Shown: positions 1 to 15,000, numbered from the stretch's first letter. The stretch is DNA of 64,000 nt from Siderastrea radians (GCA_964017195.1 OZ024888.1:15243701-15307700), one strand, 5' to 3'. Notes: generated by a model not told the origin, from the sequence alone. Numbers and translations are program-made.

Positions 1-49
1 TCCTTATGATTCTGTAGAAATAAGTCCAATGATGGAACGGAAAAGACCG
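1..49 (+). CDS. ARHGEF10: ARHGEF10 exon a (residues 1-16), N-terminal leader, partial
   Basis: In frame from base 2 the exon reads [16 protein letters not shown] and ends at CCG before GTAAGT, phase 0. It is short and low in complexity, so its place rests on the strong donor and on the frame match to the next exon. Its 5' boundary may lie left of the window. Confidence 0.6.
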
Positions 50-3000
50 GTAAGTAAGAAATAAGATCCTTTAATAGTTGTGGGCGCTAAAGAAAACCAT
101 AAGATGTGGTGAGAACAAATTTGGAAAAATAAAATACTAATGTGGTTAGACAATATGGTACTACTTAAAATGTACAGTGGGCTTTTAAGTTTTTTGATTA
201 TCTTTAATTATCACCCACAGAAAGTAAAATAGCTCCCTCAAAGCATTATTTATTTAGGAACCTACTAATAATTAAAGAATAGAATAGAATAGAATATAGT
301 TTATTGAGTTCCCCAGAGGGATCTTCATACTCAATTTACAAGATTATAAAATAGAAAAATGTTAATAATTTACATGGTAAAAGATTAAAATAAAATTATA
401 ACTCACAATATGATATTTTTGGACGTACTATATAAAGTGTAACAAAATTATGATTCCACTGTACACCCTATGTGGTTTTATTGCCACCATTAAAATATTA
501 TCAGACTTTGGTGATAAGCAAGCCTCCAAACAGCCTGAGTGTCTGGTTCTTAAGTAAATCCATTTATGTTGCTATGGTTTTCTAAAACTCAACAGTTTGA
601 TTTAGCCAGTCACCCAAAATTGCCGTGAAAATTTAATATTGTGATTACTGCAATTAAAAGGTCATGTGGTACAGTATAAGAGAATTATTGACAGTTACAT
701 TATTGCAATGCTTGTGATTAAATCCTCAATTCTTGTTTGCTAATGCATGTTTGTTTTCTTAATAATTATTTTAATGAAAATAGAAAGCAGCCATTTGGTT
801 CGACTTTGTTACTCAGCACCCCATCCTTTATTATTACATGTACAGGGTTAAATCTTGGCGGTCGCACGGTCGCCCGTGGCGACTAAGAATTGTCCAGGGC
901 AACTAAAAGTTAAGATTTGATCGCCCGAAGGGCGACTACGATTTGAGAAGTACGAAAAGAATAACAATAACAATAAAATAAAATGTTTTTTCTTGGAGTA
1001 CCTTTCTTTTCTGTCCTTTCTTTCCTCAACTCTTAGTTCCTCAATTGTAGTAAAAGTTTCGTTCCAAAGTACAAAATTCAAACCGTTCATGATCGAGTTT
1101 TTAGATCGCTCCGATATGTAGACGTCATTTTGATTTTGTTGACACAAGATGCAGTATGTTTTCAAATGTGAATATCGGCAAAATCACTCACCTGAATTCA
1201 GAAGCATTCGAAAGAAACTGAGAATCGTGACACTATAGTTTATAGGCGTTGAGAAGATCGTTTTGTCTGTATTAGGAAAAAATGGTCCGGTTTTTCTTTG
1301 GGAGTTTATGGAGCAAGTCAAAACCTATAGGTTCTGACCTATAGGGCAGAGAAGAACGAGATGAATGATTCCCAACACAGACCGAACAAAGTTTTTATTA
1401 TTATAACAATTTAACCAATTTCTCGACAGTACACTGGCAAATGTGAGCTTTCAAGACAATGTTAAGATCAAGCAAATTTCTTTTGGCGTGTCAGTCGAAC
1501 ACCCGACTAGAAAACATGAGCTAAAACATCCGTGAAGCGTTTATTCGAGCAAAAAATTAATGATTCAAAATTTTTTTGTGCTAGCACAGAAAATTTGAGG
1601 GCCACTTTATTTTGGCCTGGGCCACTAAGAATTCAGGGATACTGGCCCAAGTGGCGACCAAGCACTGAAGTTAATTTTTAGCCCTGCATGTATGCTCTCA
1701 GTTGAAGCAATACTCATCTTTTGTTTCCTTTTCTTCTTAGTTCAAGTTTGTGTCTGAAATAACAAACTTTTCACCATTCAAAAAGCCATCAACTTCGCTT
1801 GGTGTTCCTGGACTGAGAAGCCAGCTGAAAGGTTGTCTTGGGTTTAACAAGGCATCCAGTTTGCCGTATTTACCCAGCACTGCTAACCAAAAAGGTAATA
1901 ACATTTTTTTCACTGTAAAGCTCCTATTAGAGGGAACCTCCACTGTTATCTCAAATTGGCGTTAAATTTTGGAGATAAAGCCTGATTTCCAGTTCTTTAA
2001 CCCTTTAAACCCTAACAGTGACAAAAATGAAATTTCTCGAACAAATGAGGATCAAACTGCACCAAATGCACCAGAACAATGAGGATCGAAATGCACTAAT
2101 CACAAACAACTAAGGTGCTTGCTTATACTGATACACATCCAGTCAACACCATCGCCTGATGAAGACCAGCAGTATGGTGGTCAAAACGTCGCAATCCACA
2201 TCAAAGTGACTAAATCGTTAGACAAACAATTAACTGATCTATCAAGAAATTTCCCTTTACAGTGTCAATACTTTTTTGAAACATTTAAGTGATGAGAATA
2301 AAGAAAGTGATCAACAGGGATTAGGTGTCTTGATATTTAGATAAATTCTCCTTACTAGTTCCTTAAGAAATGTATAGAGAACAGTAAGGAGAATATGGAT
2401 GTTTATATCAGGGCTTAAAGGGTTGAGTCAGCAAGTGGTGCCATTTTGAATTTTTATGACGCCATACGGTTGCCTATAAAATTATTGTTGCATACAAAAG
2501 AAAGTTGCTTCTCAACAATAGTGGCAACTATATGATGTCAAAAAAAAAATCAAAATGGCTGTGGGCGGAAATCAAAAGCAAAAATAAGTGATATTCATAT
2601 CTACCTTTCTTCTACACTAAAACTTACTTTCCACTTGTTAACTTAATAAAGAATTGAAATTAAGACTTTATTTCTAACAATTTAATGTCAATTTGTTGTA
2701 ACAGTGGAGGTTGCCTTTAAAGCCTGTTTACGTAAGGGATGTTGTGCGGTTCCAGAAAAAATAATAGTATCCTACCCCCCGCCCCCTCCCCTCTCCGTGG
2801 ATGGTCTTCTTTGCTTTGAGCCCCACCCCTCTAGAAATTCCTTTTTAGCTTCAAACTTTCCTTTGAAATTTTGGCTTTTGAGGCCTCCCACCCCCTCAAA
2901 ATTTCCAATGGCCATCCATCCGTAGGATGGGTATGGATGTTTTCTGGAGCCACACATGTACAATTAACAACACATGTTGCATCTTTTTGTTGCAACAAAA

Positions 3001-6000
3001 TCACCAGCAACTGATGGTGTTCAGTGGATAGTATTGTAATTTTTGAACACATATGGTCTTGCCTACTCTTTTGTAAATGCCCCTTCTAAATCTTTAAAAT
3101 ATGAAAATACTATTTTTTGCACTTATGTTGTATAACATGATGATATATTAAAGCAATGCACCCCTGAAGTGACAGTCCCCAGAAAGTACTGATTGAAAGA
3201 GGCTACTAAATCTTAATCCAAATTAATGTTTATCCTTTTATTGTATGTGCTGTTCTCTTACCACTGCACAACAAGAAGGCACTCAGAGAAACAAGTGGGC
3301 TCTCAAATAAATAAATGGGCAGAGCACACATTGCTATTAACAAGAAATTCTGAAGAATTTACAGGTGGTGCAGAGTCTGTCACCTTTTCTTCCCCCTCTT
3401 CCCCCTCAATGTCAGTGTGTGGAAAGGTGTAGAAGAAGTGTTGGCTTTTGTTTGGGATCTGTGATTCCAGAAGCAACGAGAAAATACCTACTGCAATGAC
3501 CTTTCATAGCATGCAAGTCATGAAATGACCCTGAATGAAGGACAGATGATTTTCAGGTTCCTCACAATACTTGACCTTTCATAGCGTGTTCCATTCATTA
3601 GTTTATACTGATCACTAATGGCGCTTAAAGGTAAATTTAATGTAACCAGTGAACCAAAAAGAACAGTCCCTCCTCTGTAACCTTTTGCTACATTCTCACA
3701 AATACCCCCAAAACTTGTTATCCGGCAGTGAAAACAATGCCAGATATAAAACTATTTTAGTGCACCAATACTGACAAACGTTGACAATTGGCAAGTAATC
3801 ATTAAGCTTTGTAACAGCAAAATAAACATTTCAACGCTTACCTTTACATAAGTTCTGTACACTGCAAAACTCAAAAAGAGGAATTTAAAATCCTTTCTAT
3901 GGTTCATTTTTTCCTAACAAGTACTACTTCAAAGAGAAAAGTAAAACAGACTTTTAACATTGGCCTTGGCTGACCTACTTTACACAATTAGCAGTTCCTG
4001 CATGTAATGAATGTCATCATCTTGCAACTAACTTAGTATCAATAACATAAGAGATATAAAGGAAATATAATCCGAACTATGTGCCTGCAACCCCTTCTGC
4101 CAATCCAATTACCTAACCGCCATAGCAGAGATACACGAATCATGTATTTTCTTATCCCATCCTCACGTCGCAAATTCTAAATTGCATACACGCCAAAAAA
4201 AAAAAGTACATGCAGTTCTTTCTAGAGCAAATTCTTTGTTCACCACCACTACTTGAGACACAGCAACAAACAAAAAACTTTTATCTCTTATCAACAGTCA
4301 CATACTTGATGTGACAAACCCATCTGTTTTCTCTTCTATTCCTTTTCAATACAAACCCACAAAGTGCTACATATTAAGTAACCTATTAAAAATTGATCTC
4401 AAAGCCGCATTACTTCCACTGCTTTATTTAAGAAATTATGCATACTACCCACACAACTTTGTCTTACACTCTCCACTCTGCTGACTTTCGCTACATTAAT
4501 TTCAATACAAACTGACAAACTGCTACATATTAGACAACGTATTAAGAATTGATCTCAATGCATTACTTCTACTGCTTTATTTGTTGGAAATTAACCATAC
4601 TACCCATGGGACGTTTTTGTTTTACAGTCTCCCCTCTGCAACCTTTCGCTACATTCTCACAAAAACCCCAAAAACTTATTATTGAGCAGTGAAAACAACG
4701 CCAGATACAATACTATTTTAAGCTTTAAAAACGCTGCCCTTTATCAATAAAATGTCCTCAAAAACAGCAAAATAAACATTTCAACGCTTACCTTTACTTA
4801 ATTTCCATACGCCGCAAAACTCAAACAAACGAAATTAAACCCCTTTCTACAGTTCACTTTTTGTAACCAGCACTACTTCAAACAGAAAAGTAAAACAGAC
4901 TTTTAACATTGCCCTTCACTGACCTACTTTCCACAATTAGCAATTCCTGTATGTAATGAATGTCATCATCTCGCACCTAACTTAATATAATCCGAACCAA
5001 GTGCATGCAACCCCTCCTATCAATCCCATTGCCTGACCTCCATAGTCGAGATATAAACATCACGCACTTTCTTTTGCCGTCCTAACACCGATAATTCCAA
5101 ATTGCATACCTAACAAAAAAAAAAAGAAGACTAAATGCAATTCTTTCTACCGCTAATTTTTTATTCACCACCACTACTTCAGATACAGCAACAAACAAAA
5201 CTTTGATCTCTTATCAACAATGAGATACTTGGTGTCAGAAACCCCTCTTTTTTCTCTACTATTTAATTTCAATACAAACTGACAAAGTGCTACATATTAA
5301 GCAACCTACTAAAAATTGATCTCAAGGCATTACTTCTACTGCTTTGTTTAGGAAATTATGCATACTACCCACAGAACTGTGTCTTACATTCTCCCCTCTG
5401 CTAGCTTTCGCTACATTCCCACAAACACCCCAAAAAACTTGTTATCAAGCACTGAAAACACCCCCAGATACACCAATACTAACAAACACTCACCATTCCA
5501 ACGTAATCACTAGGCTTTGAAAATGCTGCCCCTTGTCAAAGAAATGAACACAAAAACAGCGAAATAAACATAAGCAAAACCCAAAAAAAGAAAATTAGAC
5601 TCCTTTCTACCGTTCATTTTTTTGTGACCAGCACTTAACTTCAAACAGAAAAGTACAACAGACTTTTAACATTGCTCTTCGCTGACCTCCTTTGCACAAT
5701 TAGCACTTCCTGTATGTAATGCACTTTTAAATTAGTAGTTCCTGGTTTCCGGTGACCTGTTATTGACAATTTGCACTTCCGATATGTAAGGAATTAAATG
5801 TATGTAAACATATTATACTACGGGACGTCCGATATGGCGCACTGTCACGATCTGTCACTGTATTCCCTTTAAAAATATGTTTTATAAACATGTCTGCAGC
5901 GATTCTAACGAAAAAAAAAGTGCATTTTACGAGACAGCCTCACATGCCTTACCGCATGTGCGCCGCCTAATAACAATTATGGTGACAATCCTTAAAGAAC

Positions 6001-9000
6001 TGAGTCTCTATATTGCTCCCACATTCTTCCTGACCCCTCCCCCCTTCTTCTCCACCCCTCCCCTCACTCCCCTCAAACAAGCTTATCTCCTTATATCTCC
6101 CTTATAAAATGAGTTGATTTCATGTTTGTTCCATTTTAGATGTTGAAACAGATGGTGTTTATGTGGATCCAGACATCACAGACTCCCTACCAAACTACCA
6201 ACAGCCAGTGATGCCGCCCATGTCAGGAGGACTCAGCACTGACCAGGTGAACATGTCCCCAGATCAGATGTTCTTCAATGTACAATCACCAGGTTGATAT
6301 ATTAACCCTTTCACTCCCAAAAGTGCCTAAAATCAAAATTCAAGACAAAACCCAAATTTCATTTTGTAAAATACTTATTAAATAAATATAAATAGTACCA
6401 TGTGAAAGTACTGCTGACGAGGTCTCATTTGAATGGTCACAGCATAGAATTTCATTCACAGACTCAGAAGTTAGAATCACCTTGATGTCTCCATAACAGA
6501 CGTTCTGGGAGTGGAAGGGTTAAGGGATCAGAAAAGTCAGGAAAAACATCAGTTTTTCAAGGTCTGGGAAGTTTGAATCAAGCCAGGAAAATTCTTATTC
6601 TACCTCAAATTCTGTTACGGAATTTCATTTTTGACTTTGCGTTAGGTTTGATAAGAATTTCTTTTTGCTAGGTAAAACCGTAATGATGTTTTTAAAATTT
6701 TTTTGCGAATCAGTTGGTTGTTGTGGCATTACTTCCTTAAGAATTCATTGTGAATGGTTAGTGAAGTTAGTGAAAATTCAAAAGTTCTACGTGTACGATG
6801 AAATGGGTGGCTGCTATTTCCTAATTTTTCACCTTTGCATCCCATCCAGGTGTACCCGTGCAAAAAAGCGTCCTGCTTGGGCCGGCCCGGGCTGGCCTGG
6901 GCCGTCCCCACAGGGCCGGCCCAGACCGGCCCAGACCGGCCCAAAATTAGCATTTTTGAAAAATGCTAATGAGAAGCCGGCCCTGGCCGGCCCGGGCCGG
7001 CCCAAGACAGACATATGACAGGGACTGGCCCACCCTGGACCAGGACAGCCCAGGCTGGCCCCAGCCGGCCCAAATGGAAAATATTTTCTGCTTTTCAGGC
7101 CAGCCTGGGCCAGTCAACCCCAAGCCATTTTTTTGTTGTTGTTGTGGACCTGACCAGTCCTAAGCTAGTCAGGGCAGCCATTAACTGAAAAAGTGGCTAC
7201 ATTTTTACAGTTACTTTGTTTAATTTGCTTTTAATAAAGGAAAATGTGCTTTCCTCCAATTTAAAGAAACTTGACCCCTGAACAAGAAATTAAACACAGA
7301 GACCTGTATTCATTCATGACTAGTTTATTTATAAATTACCCTTAATTTACAACTATTAGATCAGATCTTAAAATTTAAGTATAAAACAAGGCTTACCGTT
7401 GTTTTATACATGTGTATAACATTTTGAAATCTGATGACATTACCAACCGAAAGCACTGTTTAAAAAACAAACTGAAATACCAGTCAATTTGATTTTACAG
7501 TGCTCCTGGGGGAAACTGCTTTAAGAAATTGTTTACTGCAAGTCCACATTCCTGATCTGTCTTCAAATCTTCAGGAAGCAGAAATCTTTCCTTAAGAAGT
7601 TCTGTAAATAAAAAATAAAAAAAAGGTCTGTCACATCATGTCATGGTTCGTTAGGTAGCACACCATCTCAAATTTCAGGAAAGTCCTTGTATAGACTGCA
7701 ATTAGTCTCTAATTTTGGCAGTGGCGATTGTGTGGTGGGCGAAATACAAACACGCGCGCACGGGTCTCCTCGAAATTTCGTGCACGCGCGTGTATTTCGC
7801 CTGCCCCACAAATCGCCATCGACAAAATTAGACTACTCGCAGTCTAGTCCTTGTATTACACTCAAACTAAGAAAACCGTGAACACTGAAAATATTTCTGG
7901 AATGTTCATTGTGTTAATACTGTTTTGACCAATCACATGTGAGACCTTGCAACCACAGAAAACGAATGGGTTTCTAAGTCACAGAATCAAGTTGGTTCTC
8001 AATCTGTTTCAAAAAACCTCAAGATTTAAAGAGCCAGTGTCACCCAAAGTGCTTTGCGCGCCGAGGTACATTTTTCATATATCAAAAATTCGCCATTTTT
8101 TGATTGTTGTGAAGTCTGATTTGTATCTTCTTCCATCGCTGCCGTTAGCGATCCGAAAGCACTAGTGTGTGTCACCGTATCGATTTCGTTGTATATTTCT
8201 GAATTCTGAAGTGTTTTTGCGGTGGAGAAGGAGATCTTTAAATTGAATGCCTCGTAGGGTTCAGGAAAGTTAAGGCGAAGGCCGAGTCTTCCGGGCTCTG
8301 CCAAAGTTGCACGGCCGAAGGAGTCCGTGTATCAGTAGCAGAGGGAAAGAAAAACATCTACATGTATGGGTTTCAGCAATAGTACTGACACTCTGCTTGT
8401 CGAAATAGTGCTACATTCGTTGCCAAATGAAAACAGAAGGAACGTTGATTTACAACAAAATAACAGTAGCTACGGGCTTGCTCCAAAATAATGCTTATGG
8501 TAATGTGCTCACTGTCTGTTTATGTTTTATTTTTACAAAAAGTGTAAGTGGCTATTCTGGTTTTGCGTCCATTGACATCGGTCGATGCGATCGATCACTC
8601 GCAATCAATCAATGGGACTGTAATAGATCCATGTATACGCATTGAATGCAAAGTCATATCTTCAGTAGTTTTCTCCAATGACATCTAGCGATGAAGACGT
8701 CAATATTTTTGCTAGTTGTTTTTGTCTTGTTATTTTTATGTCAAGTGGAAGTGGCTACTCTGGTTTTACATCCATCGAGATCGATCAATCGATTGATCAA
8801 TCGATCGGTTGTTATGAAAGCTCCATACGCGTTGACTACAAAGTCAGATCTAGAGTAGTTTTCTCCAGTAACATCTAGCGATGAAGATATTACTATTTTA
8901 AGAGGCTACTACTGTAAATATCAGCTTGCTGAAAGGCCAGTGCGGCAGGGTATAATTTGTGAAACGTCTGGCAAATGCGCCAGCCAAACTTCAAACAAAA

Positions 9001-12000
9001 ACACAACCGTGCAAAGCACTTTGGGTGACACTGGCTCTTTAACCTTCATCGTTATCTTACAGGAATTGAAAGTGCTATTCCTTTCTATCTGAGAACCATG
9101 TGCACTACGCAAGCAAAAATAAGTTTGAGCGCTTTTGGATCTAATAAATTTTTGGACAACCTGATGCAACAATAAGACATTTCAAATAAAAGCAACTCAA
9201 GCTGCACTTATTTCACTGTGATATAAAGATGCAATGTTCTTCCTCAAAATTCACCCAAAGCTGCTGTTAATTCTGATAGCAGAGCTGACTCAATTTACTT
9301 AGGCCAAAACATCCATGCGTTCGAGACAGGCTTGCAACATACAATGTCTAGTTGCAAATTTTAAACATGACAGTTTCAAATTTAACAATGGTACTGAGTG
9401 AGCAGGCTGTTAAAAATTAACAAACACCGGTTTCGACAATCTGTGGCTGTTGCTACAATGCAGCGGCAACCGCTGAGCCAAAGTTTTCGCTTGCGTAGTG
9501 CATGTGACTCTCAGATAGAGAATAACAATCTAAATTCCTGTAAGTGAAGATGAAGGTTTAATCTTGAGGTTTCAAGAAACAAAGTCAGAACCAGATCCGT
9601 TCTGTGACTAACAAACCCATTTGTTTTGTGGTTTCAAGGTCTTGCACGTGATTGGTCAAAACACAATGGACATTCTGAGAAATATTTTCAGTGTTCATGG
9701 TTTCTAAGTTTGTGTAGAACTAAAAAGACTGACTTGAAATTATTATTACAACTATCATCACAGGATCTTTTTAAACTTTAGTGTGAAACCAATGGTGTGT
9801 AACGTGGACTGATTTACAACCTGCTCAATGGGCATTTCATCTGAGAACATTAATATTGTGCTAAAGTAAAGAGCCATTTAGGTCTTGATTAGAAACTATA
9901 AAGGAATCCAACCCTTTTCAGCAACAAATCCAGTTTTGCCTTCTTCTTCTTCTGATAGTTCACTAGTTGAATGTGGAAATCAGGCAAATTTGTATTTGAC
10001 TATTCCAGTAAGTTCCGATCAAGAATTTACTCATTTGCACGAACGCTTTTCAGCTAAATTGTCACTTTACATTCAAGCTTATTAAAGTCTTACATAGAAT
10101 TTTGCTTTGAAAGGACATTTCAAGACAACATTGCTTCATTTTAATGCATGACAATTGAGAAATCTAACCATTCGCTTGGGCGATTGAAGTGAGAAATATC
10201 TGCGAGCTTCGAATTCTACGCCAAAATATGAACATTTTCCCACTCTTACCTCTTTTCAGACAGCCTGGGTCATTGCTTCTTCTTCAACCACTCGAAATTG
10301 TTCCATAACCGAAGCGTTTCAGAGAAAAAACGTAGAAGTAAGCAGTAAAATGCAGTTCTACTCTAAACAGACTCGATATATTCAAAACCACGCGCCCAAA
10401 CTCAAACTTCGCACTTTTCCATTCTTTCAAAGACACACGTGATGGCGAACTACAAATGCGCATGCGTGTGTGATCTCACGGCCTCCCTGGGAACTAGCAT
10501 GCTCAAAATCAAACATGGCGGACGAACTAGTGCTGTTCAACGTTCAGCACGAAGAACAAGGGGTCGTTACACAAAAGATATGCAACATTGTTATATTTAC
10601 AAGAGCTAAGCGACAAGGACAAACTTGTATTTGTTATTCCACGCGAAAAATTATCCATTTACAAGTCTTTTATGGGGGGAAACAGATAGGAAAGCAACGA
10701 ACACTGCAGCGGACATTGAAACACGTGTTGTCACTACTGAAGAAAATTCACTTAGCACAAGCAAGTCCTTTTAGCATGAAGGACTGAACAAAGAGAGTTT
10801 TAAAGAGGAGAACAGTGATAACAGGACCAAGTATCTCACAGTGGAACTCATTTGTAAAGAGGACAAAAGTTCAGTCTTAAATGACACTCAACTGAATACG
10901 TTGAACAAAGATTAAGGTGAGCTCAGCAGAACAACAGTACACTTTGCCAATGATAAGTTTACTTTTGATGACTTTTTAAGCTGACTAAGCTTCAATGGAT
11001 GAGATTGTATTAATGGTAAAAGGTAATAAAAGTGATTGTTCCTTAATTTGAAAACCTTTTTTAAGTTCTCAATATTCCACTCCCTTTCAAACAGCAAATG
11101 CTGGCCTGCGGCATGTAAAGCGTACAGCCACCCAATTGCAGGCTACTGTGAACAAGCTGGGGAACACTTCATTTGTTTGATGTTTAAGTCAAGCTTCAGT
11201 TCACCAACAATTTTTGTTAGCTGGGAAACCCTTCTGTTATGTAATCTTTGCTTGTTACAGAATGATTTCTTATGATCAAACTGAAATAGGCCTGTGAACA
11301 GGCTCTCTGGTCGGGGAAAGAGCGAAGAAAACAAAGGGCAAGAACAAACAGAGAGACGGGGAGGGGACTATGCTCCACTTGCTCCGCTTGCTGATTTATT
11401 TTTGCGCTTTTCCCCACTGCAGAGCCTGTTCACAGGCTAAGCTGAAATTCACACAACAAGGGGCATACTTGCCACTGCATGATATTGTTTTAAAACCAGA
11501 CAAACAGCTACACACATAAAGCTCTCAGTAGCTTTGTATTATAATTCGTAAAATTGTGATCATCACAATTTACCGAATTATGACATGACTCCTGGGTTCA
11601 AACCATTTATAGTAGCTTTGTATTATACACAGTGAAGCACTTGCTGTCCTATCCAACACACATTTTTGACTTCATTTACCAGAATTAAAGAATTGTTGTG
11701 ACTAGGTTTGTCGATTATTATGAATCCTTATATTTAGCAAACAAGAAAATAATGTAGCATGTCAATCCCAGGCTATGAAGCTTCGTTTCCACTTAGGAGA
11801 AGGAGAGCATTCAAAAAGAAAACAAGAAAGGAACAAAATCTCTTCTGGATAAATGAACTTTAAATGAAGCATGTTTACTGGACATGCAAATGAGGGCAGC
11901 ACTTTCATCTCACACCTGACTGGTACAAAAAAATTGTAGTTACACAACTGGAAATGCCAAAATCAAATTTGAGCAAATTGGTGAGTGATCATGACCACAA

Positions 12001-15000
12001 AAGTTAGTAATAAGAACTTTAAAGATCTTAAAGCTCCATAGAGTTTCCACAGACTGATGTACTCTTTGGGAAATTTATCATGGGACATTCACCTTTGGTG
12101 GAGAGAGGGTTCAGAATGCAGAATATATTATTTACATATTTGAATATATTATTTAACAGACGATAATTTTGCATGTTGTAAGTATTTCGGCAAGTATTTA
12201 GGTCATGGGGCCTCTCTACATTATGTAGGGTTAAGCACTCATTCCAGAGACAATTGGCTTTCAGTTATTGTTTCACAGTCACTTGACAGTTACAAGACTT
12301 CAATGATGACTTTTAAGGATTCTCTGGTCTGCAAAAACCCTGCCAAGAAGTCTTGACTTTTGAATGTAACTCTTAAATGGACTGCCAACTATCTGCTCAA
12401 GTTGGAACATTAGATCTATATGAATTGATTATATAACTGGATGAGTCCAATTGAACTTCTTAAATTATTGCCTGAGACTCAGTGTTAAAACTAAAAATCA
12501 TTTATATTAATTCACTGTTTATCCAGTGTTCTAATCCCGGCTACACTGCAGTAATTCCGAAAACTGTTAGCTGACCATATCTGACCTGACCTGACTTGTA
12601 ACAGAAATGGCTCAGGTCATCTACCCAAGAAAACTGTTCAGGCTGGCCTTGACATTTGCCAGTCATTATTGCCTTTATTCTACCAGACCAACCTAGCCAG
12701 CCCGTGACTGGCCTGGGCCGCCCTGGGCCGGCCCAGGCCAGTGAATAGCCAGAGAAAATTGAAGTTGGCCAGCCTTAGCCAGCCCGGGCCGGCCAAGGCC
12801 ATGCTGGGCCAGGCCAGTTTTCTGGCCTGGGCTGGCCCAGGCCAGCTATGGCAGGGCCAGGCCGGCCTTGGCCAGGTAAGGCCAGCCCAGGCCGGCCTGG
12901 GCTGGCCCGAGCAGGACATTTTTTTGCACGGGTAGTAGTAGTACAACTTGTTACTTTTATCTACAGAAATGGGGCCTAATCAGTGGTTATGTGGGCCATA
13001 CAAATTAATACCCTCACCGAAGTTAATCAACTGTTTTTGTGCAACCTTAGATCAAAAGATACCAGATTGTGAAATTTATGTTAGAGAGTGAAGCTGACTA
13101 CATGCGACTACTGGATCAACTCAGCAAGGTGAGCTTTTGAATATCCCACCAGTGGGCACCTCTGGGTTCACACAATTATATTAAACTAATTGTGATTTTG
13201 AGACGGCAATTCTGCATTATAGTGACGGCTAGTTGGAAGAAAAATATTCCGTATTGGGCGGAGTCGCGAAGTGACGGAGCCCAATACGGAGAATATATTT
13301 TCTTCCAATGCCAACAATACAATGCAGAATTGCCGTCTCAAAATCGCAATTACCGGTAGTTTTGTATCACGATTCAATCGTTTTTCGGGCAAAACAAATG
13401 CAAAACTGAGAACTTCCTGCACGGATTGAAAGATAAATTCTTACTACTTGTCAAGTGTTGAACACGAATCTTTGTGCGCGCTATCAAATCTTTGTTTTGC
13501 AGAAAAAATAATCAAAATATGGACGTTCCTCGCAATAAATCTGTACTTCACGGAAATAAATTCCAAGTAGCATCTTTATGTAGTTTTGTTAGGTTCCAGA
13601 AGTCGACAAAACAGGTAAAATAATGCAAACTCGAGGACCTTTTCGTTCAAAACTTTTTCAAAAGGTGATTAGCGCGCGCACAACAACACCTCGACAAAAG
13701 CAAACTGTTAAAAACAAATGAAAATAATATTAAAATTCTCATCTTACCTTGTTTTTTCGATAACATGGACTCTAAAGTTGAATATCGCTTTCCTTTATCT
13801 TTCAAGCGGGAAAGCAATTTACATTTCTGGCAGCGGTTTGATGAGAAACTTTGAATATTTTCTGTTTTGAATGGACGGAGCCCGACAAAAACGGCACGAA
13901 ATTTTCAACCAATCACTGGTTCGTTTTTGAGACGTCAGTATGTAGTTACATTGACGTCTCAAAAGCAATTGAAAGAAACTGAGAATCTTGATACTAATTA
14001 TGTAGGAGTGGAAAACTAGTGATAGGTGTTTTAGACCTTGGATCTAAAGGTCCTGGACTCTACTGTCATTTTTTAAAATTTTATTTTACAAAACATTCAC
14101 ACAAGACATTACAAGACTCCACTGCCATGATGTTTCGTCAGAATCTCTTCCACCCCATTTTTTCTCTCTCCATTCCGGGTACCCGGCCAGTGACATGATG
14201 CTTTGGGCACCCCCCTGCAATTGACTAACATCCCATCCAGGTTGGGGGGGGTTAAATACACCAAGCGGCCTGTGGGTCATTTCTGACTTAAACTATCTTC
14301 TTGGTGGCTATTTTTGCTATTTTATATAATATGTAATTTTTGTTATTTACATTCATTTTTTAGCAATATGAACTGCCCATCAGAGAGCGTGATCTCCTTG
14401 AACCAAACAAGATTGACATAATATTCCAGCATGTGCACCAAGTCCTGCAGTGCCATGCCATGTTCAACATTGCATTGAGTGCAAGGATGACTGACTGGAC
14501 ACCAGAGGAGAAGATTGGGGATATTTTATATGCCCTGGTAAGTTTAACCCTTTGAACACTCCCAATAGTGCCTAAAATCAAATTCAAGACAAATGTCAAA
14601 TTTGTGGAAAAAACCTAAATATAAATAGCACCATGTGAAAAAAAAAAAAAAAAAAAAAAAATGTGAAAGTACTGCTGACGAGGTTTCATTTGAATGGTCA
14701 CACCATAGGATTTCATCCACAGACTCGGAAGTTAGAATCACCCTAATGTCTCCATAACTGACTCTGGGAATGAAAGGGTTAAGAATGTTCGAACTAATTG
14801 TTTATGCCCATCCTTACTGCAGAATCGGGATCTGAATTATCCACATATCAGTTATCGAGATCGATTGTTTGGAATGGTGTGTAACTTTCTAAGCCCCAAC
14901 AACAACATGCAGATTGTCCTCATTAGTCTTCAAAAATTTTTTTTAATGATTTATGTTGGGAGAATGTGGGTAAACATTAACCCTTTCACTCCCAGAGTCA

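Noticed and set aside
6665..7163. Pro/Gly/Ala-rich open frames
   Set aside because: They come from the GGCCNGGCC repeat; the same happens at 12680-12946 on both strands.
11585..11615. B box-like GGGTTCAAACC
   Set aside because: No A box at the right distance and no cloverleaf.
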